DNA of 64,000 nucleotides from Burkholderiaceae bacterium. GTDB lineage: Bacteria > Pseudomonadota > Gammaproteobacteria > Burkholderiales > Burkholderiaceae_C. Shown here in pieces: positions 34,060 to 40,480 of this stretch. Position 1 is the stretch's first letter. Each line of letters starts with the position of its first letter. The notes under the pieces are model-generated. The model was not told the origin of the DNA. It saw only the letters and a program-made list of their open reading frames with translations, and did not search any database. Position numbers and translations under genes: made by a program. The stretch covers positions 529,566-593,565 of the forward strand of contig JACKLN010000001.1 in the NCBI GenBank assembly GCA_024235855.1. The letters are read 5' to 3'.

Positions 34060-34707
34060 TCAGGTGCATTGTGCCGTGGTGGCGGGAGCGTCGGGAGCGT
34101 TTGGACACAGCCAGATGGCGCAGCGCTCGGCGTCGAGGCCGGGCACCTGCAGATGTTCCACGTGAAACACCGACACACCGACGGGCAGTGCCGAAATCTC
34201 GTCCGCGGGATGCTTGCCCTTCATGGCCAACCACACGCCGGAAGGCGCGAGGTGGTGGCGCGTCCAGGCGCAGAAGTCCGGCAGGCTGGCGAAGGCGCGC
34301 GAGGTCACGACGTCAGCGTGGGCCGATGGCAGTTCTTCCACCCGCGCGTGTTCGGCATGCAGGTTGGGCAGGCCCAGTTCCAGCGCCACCTGGCGGATGA
34401 AGCCGGCTTTCTTGGCCACAGTGTCCACGCAGGTCACGTCCCAGTCGGGGTGGTGGATGGCCAGCACCACGCCGGGCAGGCCGCCGCCGCTGCCCACGTC
34501 CAGGATCTTCAGCGGCCGGCCGGCGGCATGGCGTTCCAGGGGGGCGACAATGCTCTCGCTGTCGGCCAGGTGGAGGGTGCGCATCTGCGCGGGGTCACGC
34601 AGTGCGGTGAGGTTGTAGACCCGGGTCCAGCGCGCCAGCAGGTCGAGGTAGTGGTCCAGCAGGGCCTGCCGGCCCGCAGCGCTGCGCTCAGGCGGCCGCG
34701 TCGGCAT
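34060..34707 (-). CDS. rsmG: 16S rRNA (guanine-527-N7)-methyltransferase RsmG
   Basis: SAM-dependent methylation of G527 in 16S rRNA; loss gives low-level streptomycin resistance. About 215 residues from Met at 34707 (a longer start at 34740 exists; either overlaps mnmG). The SAM site ILDVGSGGGLPGVVLA is clear, followed by VDTVAKKAGFIRQVALELGL and the VTSRAFASLPDF motif. The C-terminal segment VSVFHVEHLQV is encoded by a parS site (34154-34169), so the protein tail is constrained by a partition site. Confidence 0.93.
   Translation of the reverse strand: MPTRPPERSAAGRQALLDHYLDLLARWTRVYNLTALRDPAQMRTLHLADSESIVAPLERHAAGRPLKILDVGSGGGLPGVVLAIHHPDWDVTCVDTVAKKAGFIRQVALELGLPNLHAEHARVEELPSAHADVVTSRAFASLPDFCAWTRHHLAPSGVWLAMKGKHPADEISALPVGVSVFHVEHLQVPGLDAERCAIWLCPNAPDAPATTAQCT
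34154..34169. other. parS: parS centromere-like site within rsmG
   Basis: TGTTCCACGTGAAACA matches the ParB-binding consensus TGTTNCACGTGAAACA exactly. It lies inside the end of rsmG, and parA and parB are nearby. ParB should nucleate here. A second copy lies exactly 900 bases away. Confidence 0.9.
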
Positions 34708-36667
34708 CGGTGTTGGCGGCCGGGGTGCCGGCGGGGTCACGCACGAACCCGGGGAAGCGGCGCTTCTTCAGGTGGATCAGCAGCAGCGAGATCGCGGCCG
34801 GCGTCACGCCGGAGATGCGAGAGGCCTGACCCAGCGTCGCGGGCCGGTGGGTGGCGAGCTTCTGCCGCACCTCGATGGACAGCGCCTGCACCTGGGCGTA
34901 GTCGAGTTCGAGCGGCAGCTTCAGCTGCTCGTAGTGGGCGGCGCGCTCCACCTCCTCGTTCTGGCGCTCGATGTAGCCGGCGTACTTGATGCCGATCTCG
35001 GCCTGCTCGATCACGGCGTCGGCCAACGCGGCCTCGCCCAGCTCGGCCGACAGTGTTTCACGTGAAACACCGCCGGCCAGACCGGCCACCGCGTCCCAGC
35101 TCACGCCGGGCCGGCGCAGCAGGTCGGCCAGCCGGTACTCGTGCTCCAGCGCCTTGCCCAGCACGCGCTCGGCCACGTCGTCCGGCACCGTGGCCGGGCG
35201 CACCCAGGTGGCGCGCAGGCGCTGCAGCTCGCGCTCGATGGCCTCGCGCTTGCGCTCGAAGGCGGCCCAGCGCCGGTCGTCCACCAGCCCCAGCTGGCGG
35301 CCGGCTTCGGTCAGGCGCAGGTCGGCGTTGTCCTCGCGCAGCTGCAGCCGGTACTCGGCACGGCTGGTGAACATGCGGTAGGGCTCGGTCACGCCCTTGG
35401 TGATCAGGTCGTCCACCAGCACGCCCAGGTAGGCCTGGTCGCGGCGCGGCAGCCAGGGCTCGCGGCCCTGCGCCTGCAGCGCCGCGTTCAGGCCGGCGAA
35501 CAGGCCCTGGGCCGCCGCCTCCTCGTAGCCGGTGGTGCCGTTGATCTGGCCGGCGAAGAACAGGCTGCCGATCTGCTGCGTCTCGAAGCTGGGCTTGAGA
35601 GCGCGCGGGTCGAAGTAGTCGTACTCGATGGCGTAGCCGGGGCGAAGGATGTGCGCCTGTTCCAGCCCCGGGATCGACTGCACGGCCGCGATCTGCACGT
35701 CGAAGGGCAGCGAGGTGGAGATGCCGTTCGGGTAGAACTCGTGCGTCGTCAGGCCCTCGGGCTCGAGGAAGATCTGGTGGCTGTCCTTGCCGGCGAAGCG
35801 GTTGACCTTGTCCTCGATGCTCGGGCAGTAGCGCGGGCCCACGCCCTCGATCACGCCGGTAAACATCGGGCTGCGGTCGAAGCCGCTGCGGATGATCTCG
35901 TGCGTGCGGGCGTTGGTGTGCGTGATCCAGCACGGCACCTGGCGTGGGTGCTGCTCGGCGCATGGCCGAGGAAGCTGAACACCGGCACCGGGTCCCTGGT
36001 CACCGGGCTGCTCCTGGCACTTCGAGAAGTCGATGCTGCGCCCGTCGATGCGCGGCGGCGTACCGGTCTTCAGCCGGCCCTGCGGCAGCTTCAGTTCCTT
36101 CAGCCGCGCCGACAGGCTGACGGCCGGTGGGTCACCGGCGCGGCCGGCGGCGTGGTTCTGCAGGCCGACGTGGATGCGGCCATCCAGGAAGGTGCCGGCG
36201 GTCAGCACCACGGCGCGGCCGCGGAAGCGGATGCCGGTCTGCGTGACGGCGCCGGCGACGCGCTCACCTTCCAGCATCAGGTCGTCCACCGCCTGCTGGA
36301 ACAGCCACAGGTTGGGCTGGTTCTCCAGCCGGTGGCGGATGGCGGCCTTGTAGAGGATGCGGTCGGCCTGCGCGCGCGGGTGGCGCGCACGGCCGGGCCC
36401 TTGCTGCCGTTGAGGATGCGGAACTGGATCCCGGCTTCATCGGTGGCCTCGGCCATCGCGCCGCCCAGCGCATCTACCTCCTTGACCAGGTGGCCCTTGC
36501 CGATGCCGCCGATGCTGGGGTTGCAGCTCATCTGCCCCAGCGTTTCGATGTTGTGCGTCAGCAGCAGCGTGGCGCAGCCCATCCGGCGGCGGCGGCCAGC
36601 GCGCGGCCTCGGTGCCGGCGTGACCGCCACCGACCACGATGACGTCGAACTCCTGCGGATGCAGCAT
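34688..36667 (-). pseudogene. mnmG: tRNA uridine-5-carboxymethylaminomethyl modification enzyme MnmG, frame-disrupted
   Basis: MnmG (GidA) works with MnmE to modify U34 of certain tRNAs. The N-terminus (LHPQEFDVIVVGGGHAGTEAA), the middle (THNIETLGQMSCNPSIGG) and the long C-terminal part are all well conserved but lie in different frames. Compared with the expected protein there are five small indels: a GC/CG gain near 36600, a one-base loss near 36585, a CG gain in the CGCGCG run near 36370-36378, a one-base gain near 35990 and a GC gain near 35960. Each cluster restores frame, and the repaired product would be about 657 residues. With everything else intact, sequencing error is more likely than a dead gene. 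Confidence 0.85.
35054..35069. other. parS: parS centromere-like site within mnmG
   Basis: TGTTTCACGTGAAACA is the perfect palindromic parS consensus. It lies within the mnmG coding region, in codons reading VSRET on the minus strand. Together with the site in rsmG it marks the likely loading zone for ParB near the chromosome origin. Confidence 0.95.
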
Positions 36668-36693
36668 GGGTGCCCTGCCCCTGGCCCGCACCG

Positions 36694-36714
36694 CGCGGGC
36701 AAACCCGCGATTTT
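36694..36714. terminator. Hairpin between the DUF2061 gene and mnmG
   Basis: CGCGGG (36694-36699) pairs with CCCGCG (36704-36709) around CAAA, followed on the plus strand by ATTTTA. On the minus strand, where both flanking genes lie, it comes just after the DUF2061 stop but lacks a T-tract. It may be a weak terminator or part of the mnmG leader. Confidence 0.4.
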
Positions 36715-36946
36715 AGGCGGGGGCCGCTTCCGGTGCACGCCGAGCCCAGCGCGCCCGGATGGCCTTCAGCCGCGCGGTCAGCGCCGGGTGGCCCCACCAG
36801 CGGTCGAAGAAGTAGTGCGCCACCGTGTTCACCAGCGGCTCCACCAGCGTGATGGCGCCGGCGATGGTGACGCTGCCCGTCAGCGCATAGCTGACGCCGA
36901 AGGCGATGCCCAGGTGCATGACGCCAAAGGTGGCCGACTTCGCCAT
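36713..36946 (-). CDS. DUF2061 small membrane protein
   Basis: A 77-residue protein of the DUF2061 family with two hydrophobic segments: AKSATFGVMHLGIAFGVSYALTG and TIAGAITLVEPLVNTVAHYFFDRWW. The second ends in the conserved H-x3-D-x-x-W pattern. Function is unknown. ATG 36946 is chosen because GGGAG lies 8 bases upstream; a GTG 9 bases earlier is in frame. It sits 45 bases before mnmG on the same strand. Confidence 0.8.
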   Translation of the reverse strand: MAKSATFGVMHLGIAFGVSYALTGSVTIAGAITLVEPLVNTVAHYFFDRWWGHPALTARLKAIRARWARRAPEAAPA

Positions 36947-37057
36947 GAGAAGCACTCCCGAGTGATCCGTTGCGCCGATGATCGCCGACCGTGCTCATGC
37001 ACAACATCAATCGTCACAACTGCATCCATAGTGATTCGCAACACCGATAATCCCGCC

Positions 37058-37294
37058 ATGGACTGCCGCCCGGGCTGTGGGGCCTGTTGCATCGCACCCT
37101 CGATCTCGTCGCTGGGCAAGCCGGCCGGCGAGCCCTGCGTGCACCTCGATGCGGCGCGGCGCTGCCGGCTGTTCGGCCGCCCGGAGCGGCCGGCCGTGTG
37201 TGCGTCACTGCAGCCCTCGCCCACCATGTGCGGCCCCGACACCGCCCACGCCCTGCGCTGGCTCACCGACCTCGAGCACCTGACCTCGCCATGA
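37058..37294 (+). CDS. YkgJ family cysteine cluster protein
   Basis: A 78-residue protein of the YkgJ/UPF0153 zinc- or iron-binding cysteine cluster family. Conserved cysteines: CRPGCGACC at the N-terminus (Cys3, 7, 10, 11), then GEPCVHLD, RCRLFG, VCASL and MCGPD. This pattern is thought to bind a metal or Fe-S cluster. GATAAT at 37046-37051 may be a -10, which would make the transcript nearly leaderless. Its TGA overlaps the ATG of the Crp/Fnr gene (ATGA), so both are coupled; a redox or metal-sensing partnership is possible. Confidence 0.85.
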   Translation: MDCRPGCGACCIAPSISSLGKPAGEPCVHLDAARRCRLFGRPERPAVCASLQPSPTMCGPDTAHALRWLTDLEHLTSP

Positions 37295-37971
37295 CCTCCC
37301 CGACGGACCTGGCCGCGGCGCTGCAGCCGCTGTACCCGGCGCTGGCGCAGATCCCGCCGGCCGAGCGCGATGCGGTGCTGGCCACCCAGGCCCGCCACGC
37401 CGACGTGCCGGCGGGGGCCCGCCTGTTCGACGAAGGTGCACCCTGCCAGGGCTTTCCGCTGGTGCTGCGCGGCGCCGTGCGCGTGGCACGTGGCGCGGCC
37501 AACGGGCGCTCGCTGGAGCTCTACCGCGTGACGCCGGGCGAGTTGTGTGTGGTGTCCACGTCCTGCCTGTTCGGGCAGCAGGCGCTGACGGCGCACGGTG
37601 AGACGACCGAGCCCACCGAACTGGTGCTGCTCAGCCCGGCCGGCTTCGAGCGCTGGTCGGCGCACGAACCGTTCCGGCGCTTCGTCTTCGGCATCTTTGC
37701 CGACCGCCTGGCCGACCTGATGGCCCTGGCCGAGGCGGTGGCCTTCCAGCGCCTGGACCAGCGCCTGGCCACCGCCCTGCTGGGTCATGGCGCCACGCTG
37801 CGCCTGACGCATCAGGCCCTGGCCGACGAGCTGGGCACGGCGCGCGAGATCGTCACCCGCCTGCTCAAGCGCTTCGAGCAGCGCGGCTGGGTGATGCTGG
37901 GGCGGGAGCGCATCGAGCTGCGCGACGCGGCAGCGCTGCGCGCGGTGGCGGCCGGGCAGGTGGACGCCTGA
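37291..37971 (+). CDS. Crp/Fnr family transcriptional regulator (first)
   Basis: A 226-residue regulator with an N-terminal cyclic-nucleotide-binding-like beta roll (DVPAGARLFDEGAPCQGFPLVLRGAVRVAR) and a C-terminal winged helix (RLTHQALADELGTAREIVTRLLKRFEQRGWV). The effector-domain cysteines (Cys53 in the turn APCQGF, and the pair in ELCVVSTSCLFG) suggest redox or NO sensing, but no FNR-type four-cysteine cluster is seen. It is translationally coupled to a YkgJ-like gene, and a CRP-type palindrome lies directly downstream before the DUF2892 gene, its probable target. Confidence 0.88.
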   Translation: MTSPTDLAAALQPLYPALAQIPPAERDAVLATQARHADVPAGARLFDEGAPCQGFPLVLRGAVRVARGAANGRSLELYRVTPGELCVVSTSCLFGQQALTAHGETTEPTELVLLSPAGFERWSAHEPFRRFVFGIFADRLADLMALAEAVAFQRLDQRLATALLGHGATLRLTHQALADELGTAREIVTRLLKRFEQRGWVMLGRERIELRDAAALRAVAAGQVDA

Positions 37972-37990
37972 GGCGGGGCATACCGCGCTG

Positions 37991-38006
37991 TGTGACCGCG
38001 GTCACC
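37991..38006. promoter_or_regulatory. CRP/FNR-type operator upstream of the DUF2892 gene
   Basis: TGTGACCGCGGTCACC contains the perfect 14-base palindrome GTGACCGCGGTCAC and fits the TGTGA-N6-TCACA form recognised by Crp/Fnr-family dimers. It lies 20 bases after the regulator gene and 59 bases before the DUF2892 start, a normal position for control of that gene by its neighbour. Binding is inferred. Confidence 0.65.
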
Positions 38007-38064
38007 GACGCGACTGCCAGCGGGCGCGACACTGACGCCGTCGTCCACCCCTTAGGAGATCACC

Positions 38065-38262
38065 ATGTTCAAGACCAACGTCGGCGGCATCGACCGCGTG
38101 CTGCGCATCATCGTCGGCCTCGCCCTGATCGGCCTCACCCTGGCAGGCACCATCGGCGTCTGGGGCTGGATCGGCGTCGTGCCGGTGCTGACCGGTCTGC
38201 TGTCGACCTGCCCGCTCTACACGGTGCTGGGCTTCAGCACCTGCCCGATGAAGCGGACCTGA
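38065..38262 (+). CDS. DUF2892 (YgaP-like) small membrane protein
   Basis: A 65-residue protein of the DUF2892/YgaP transmembrane family: FKTNVGGIDRVLRIIVGLAL, a second hydrophobic segment GVWGWIGVVPVLTGLLSTCPLYTVLG, and the conserved STCP...LGFSTCP double cysteine. Proteins of this family often accompany rhodanese or sulfide-handling genes, and related Crp/Fnr regulators respond to redox or NO. Ribosome site AGGAG is 7 bases before the ATG. It follows a CRP-like operator and ends at a strong GC hairpin. Confidence 0.88.
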   Translation: MFKTNVGGIDRVLRIIVGLALIGLTLAGTIGVWGWIGVVPVLTGLLSTCPLYTVLGFSTCPMKRT

Positions 38263-38265
38263 GCG

Positions 38266-38289
38266 GGCCCGCGGCCCACCCCGCGGGCC
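38266..38289. terminator. Bidirectional hairpin between convergent genes
   Basis: GGCCCGCGG (38266-38274) and CCGCGGGCC (38281-38289) form a perfect 9-base-pair stem with a 6-base loop, midway between the ends of the DUF2892 gene and the minus-strand phosphatase. There is no T-tract, so termination may be Rho-assisted. Confidence 0.5.
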
Positions 38290-38298
38290 GCCACGGCA

Positions 38299-38919
38299 TC
38301 AGTCCAGATGGGCCGCATCGGCCCACTGCACCAGTTCCAGCCGGCCGTCCACCCAGCGCAGCCGGTTGATCCCGGTGTTCGGGATCAGGCATTCGCGCGG
38401 CCCTGACAAGGGCAGGCCGTGCACGGTGCGCCACACCATGTCCAGCACGCCGCCGTGCGTGAACACGGCCACCCGCGCGCCGGCATGCGCGTGCGCCAGC
38501 GCCTGCAGGGCCGCCACGACGCGCGCGTGAAAGGCAATCGGGCTCTCCCCGCCCGGCGGCGCACCTTCGGGCGTGTGCGCCCACCACGCGGCAAAGGCCT
38601 CGGGGTGCGACAACCGCGCCTCGGCCACCACCAGCCCTTCCAGCACGCCGAAGGCTTGCTCGCGCCAGGCCGCGTCCGTGGCCAGGTCGAACCCGCCACG
38701 CAGCGCCCGCAGCGGCTCGGCCGTGCCGCGCGCGCGTGAGAGATCGCTGCTGACCAGCACGTCCAGCGGCTCGTGGCGCAGCCGCTGCGCCAGCCGCTCG
38801 GCCTGCATCAGGCCGGTGTCGTTCAAGGGTACGTCCACCTGACCCTGGAAGCGGCCCTGGCGGTTGTGGTCGGTCTCGCCGTGGCGGATGAGCAGGAGTT
38901 CGGTGGGGGCGGCGGGCAT
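38299..38919 (-). CDS. Histidine phosphatase family protein
   Basis: A 206-residue phosphoglycerate-mutase-like phosphatase. The catalytic LIRHGETDHN is near residues 9-18 (His12), with RARGTAEPL, the acid-bearing WREQAFGVLEGL near 86-97, and the second His in VAVFTHGGVLDMV. It resembles GpmB/CobC-type phosphatases; the substrate could be a sugar phosphate or alpha-ribazole phosphate. ATG 38919 starts the family domain directly; upstream in-frame Met codons lack a plausible reason. It diverges from the LuxR-type regulator. Confidence 0.87.
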   Translation of the reverse strand: MPAAPTELLLIRHGETDHNRQGRFQGQVDVPLNDTGLMQAERLAQRLRHEPLDVLVSSDLSRARGTAEPLRALRGGFDLATDAAWREQAFGVLEGLVVAEARLSHPEAFAAWWAHTPEGAPPGGESPIAFHARVVAALQALAHAHAGARVAVFTHGGVLDMVWRTVHGLPLSGPRECLIPNTGINRLRWVDGRLELVQWADAAHLD

Positions 38920-38955
38920 GGCAGCCTTTGAGTATCGGCCGTCCACACCGTTGCA

Positions 38956-38978
38956 GGATGTAAATCGTGAACACATCC
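38956..38978. promoter_or_regulatory. Inverted repeat between phosphatase and LuxR-type gene
   Basis: GGATGT (38956-38961) and ACATCC (38973-38978) are arms of an inverted repeat with an 11-base AT-rich spacer (AAATCGTGAAC). Located between divergent starts, it may be an operator for the adjacent LuxR-type regulator. No consensus was recognised. Confidence 0.3.
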
Positions 38979-39092
38979 GGCGGTCAATCCTGCACCCCCC
39001 GACATCCCCTCGCCTGCCTAGTCTTCGCTGCACGGAAGCCCGGGCGCCGACCGCACCGATCTTCCGACATCAGGCAGGAATCGGAGGAAGCG

Positions 39093-39725
39093 ATGTACGC
39101 AGAACTGACGAACGAACGGCCCGTGCACCACAGCGCGCCGCCGGTGGCCCGCACCGTGTCCGCGATCGGGCTGCTGCTGGCCGCGGCGTTGGATGAGGTG
39201 GACTATGGCCTGGCCTTGGCCGACCCCGAGGCGCGTGCCCTGCACCTGAACCACCGCGCCGGCCAGTGGCTGGCCGAGGGCGGTGCGCTGGCGCTGCGCG
39301 ACGGCCGCATTGCAGCCCAGGACGCGCAGGACGCCGCGGCATTTGCACGTGCGGTGCGCGAGGCGGCCGAGCGCGGCCTGCGTCGCCTGATCACCGTCGG
39401 CCGTGGCGACGGCCGTCGCAGCGCGGCCGTGGTGCCGGTGCAGCCCGGCGTGGCGGCGCTGATGATCGGCCGCTCCAGCCTGTGCGAAGACCTGTCGCTG
39501 CAGTGCTTCGCGCGTGCCCACGCGCTGTCGGATGCCGAGACCCGGGTGCTGGCCGCATTGGGGCGCGGGCAGGCGCCGGCAGCAATCGCGCAGGAACACG
39601 GCGTGGCGTTGTCCACCGTGCGCACGCAGATCGGCGCCATCCGGGCCAAGACCGGCGCGGCCAGCATCCGCGATCTGCTGCACATGGTGGCGGCACTGCC
39701 GCCGATGCTGGGGGTGCTGCGGTGA
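39093..39725 (+). CDS. LuxR-type helix-turn-helix regulator
   Basis: A 210-residue protein with a C-terminal LuxR/GerE DNA-binding domain (ALSDAETRVLAALGRGQAPAAIAQEHGVALSTVRTQIGAIRAKTGAASIRDLLHMV split across about 146-200). No receiver or ATPase domain precedes it. The N-terminal half (VDYGLALADPEARALHLN) looks PAS-like and may bind a small ligand. GGAGGAAG just before ATG 39093 sets the start; the upstream open frame is rejected. It is followed by a Crp/Fnr-type gene on the same strand. Confidence 0.82.
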   Translation: MYAELTNERPVHHSAPPVARTVSAIGLLLAAALDEVDYGLALADPEARALHLNHRAGQWLAEGGALALRDGRIAAQDAQDAAAFARAVREAAERGLRRLITVGRGDGRRSAAVVPVQPGVAALMIGRSSLCEDLSLQCFARAHALSDAETRVLAALGRGQAPAAIAQEHGVALSTVRTQIGAIRAKTGAASIRDLLHMVAALPPMLGVLR

Positions 39726-39801
39726 TGACGCTGCCAGGCGGCCGGCGCTGAAGGGCATTCCGGTCAAACCGACTTTCCCGAGCGGTGCGACCGGCGCTAG
39801 C

Positions 39802-39815
39802 ATGCGCCGGCGCAT
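39802..39815. promoter_or_regulatory. Palindrome upstream of second Crp/Fnr gene
   Basis: ATGCGCCGGCGCAT is a perfect 14-base palindrome 21 bases before the regulator ATG and just before its GGGGAGGA ribosome site. It could be an autoregulatory operator or a leader hairpin. Confidence 0.3.
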
Positions 39816-39835
39816 CGTCAACGGGGAGGACGTGG

Positions 39836-40468
39836 ATGATCGAACTGCCGGGCGCGAGCCCGCTGCTGTGCGAACTGGCCGCGCGCGGCGTGCGCCACAT
39901 CTACCGCAAGGACCGGTTGCTGATCGCCGAGGGTGAACCCGGCGACATGCTCTACATCATCCTGAGCGGCCGGCTGCGCGCGTTCTCGGGCGACCCCGGG
40001 AAGGACCGCGAGATCACCTTCGGCACCTACGGCCCGGGCGAGTACGTGGGCGAGATGAGCTTGGACGGTGGCCCGCGTTCGGCCAGCGTGGAAGTGATGC
40101 AGCGCAGCGAATGCGCCCTGGTGTCGCGCGCGACGCTGATGGCCTTCATCGGCGAGCACCCGGCGTTTGCCTTCGAGCTGCTGAGCAAGGTGATCGGGCG
40201 GGCGCGGGCGGCGACGTTGTCGGCGCGGCAGATGGCGTTGAATGATTGTTATGGGCGGTTGCGCGCGCTGCTGCACACCCTGGGGGAAGTCGACGCCGGG
40301 GGCTTGCGCACCATCGACCCGCCCCCGACGCACCTGGATCTCTCACGCCGAATCGGCAGCACACGCCCGATGGTCACCCGCCTGATCAGTGACCTGGTGC
40401 GCGCGGAGCAACTGCGGGTCGAAGACGGTCGCTGGGTGCTGGCCAAGGATTTGCCCGCGCGCTGGTAG
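39836..40468 (+). CDS. Crp/Fnr family transcriptional regulator (second)
   Basis: A 210-residue Crp-type regulator. The cyclic-nucleotide-binding-like domain holds AEGEPGDMLYIILSGRLRAFSGDPGKDREITFGTYGPGEYVGEMSLDGGPRSASVEV in order, close to the Crp phosphate-binding cassette (GEMSL-x4-RSAS), so cyclic AMP or GMP binding is plausible. The winged helix contains LDLSRRIGSTRPMVTRLISDL. GGGGAGGA precedes ATG 39836. The gene converges with the patatin operon end, 12 bases away. Confidence 0.88.
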   Translation: MIELPGASPLLCELAARGVRHIYRKDRLLIAEGEPGDMLYIILSGRLRAFSGDPGKDREITFGTYGPGEYVGEMSLDGGPRSASVEVMQRSECALVSRATLMAFIGEHPAFAFELLSKVIGRARAATLSARQMALNDCYGRLRALLHTLGEVDAGGLRTIDPPPTHLDLSRRIGSTRPMVTRLISDLVRAEQLRVEDGRWVLAKDLPARW

Positions 40469-40480
40469 CGCCGTGTCGTA

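Noticed and set aside
35058..35963. A separate minus-strand frame inside mnmG
   Set aside because: Its sequence is out-of-frame mnmG with no independent homology.
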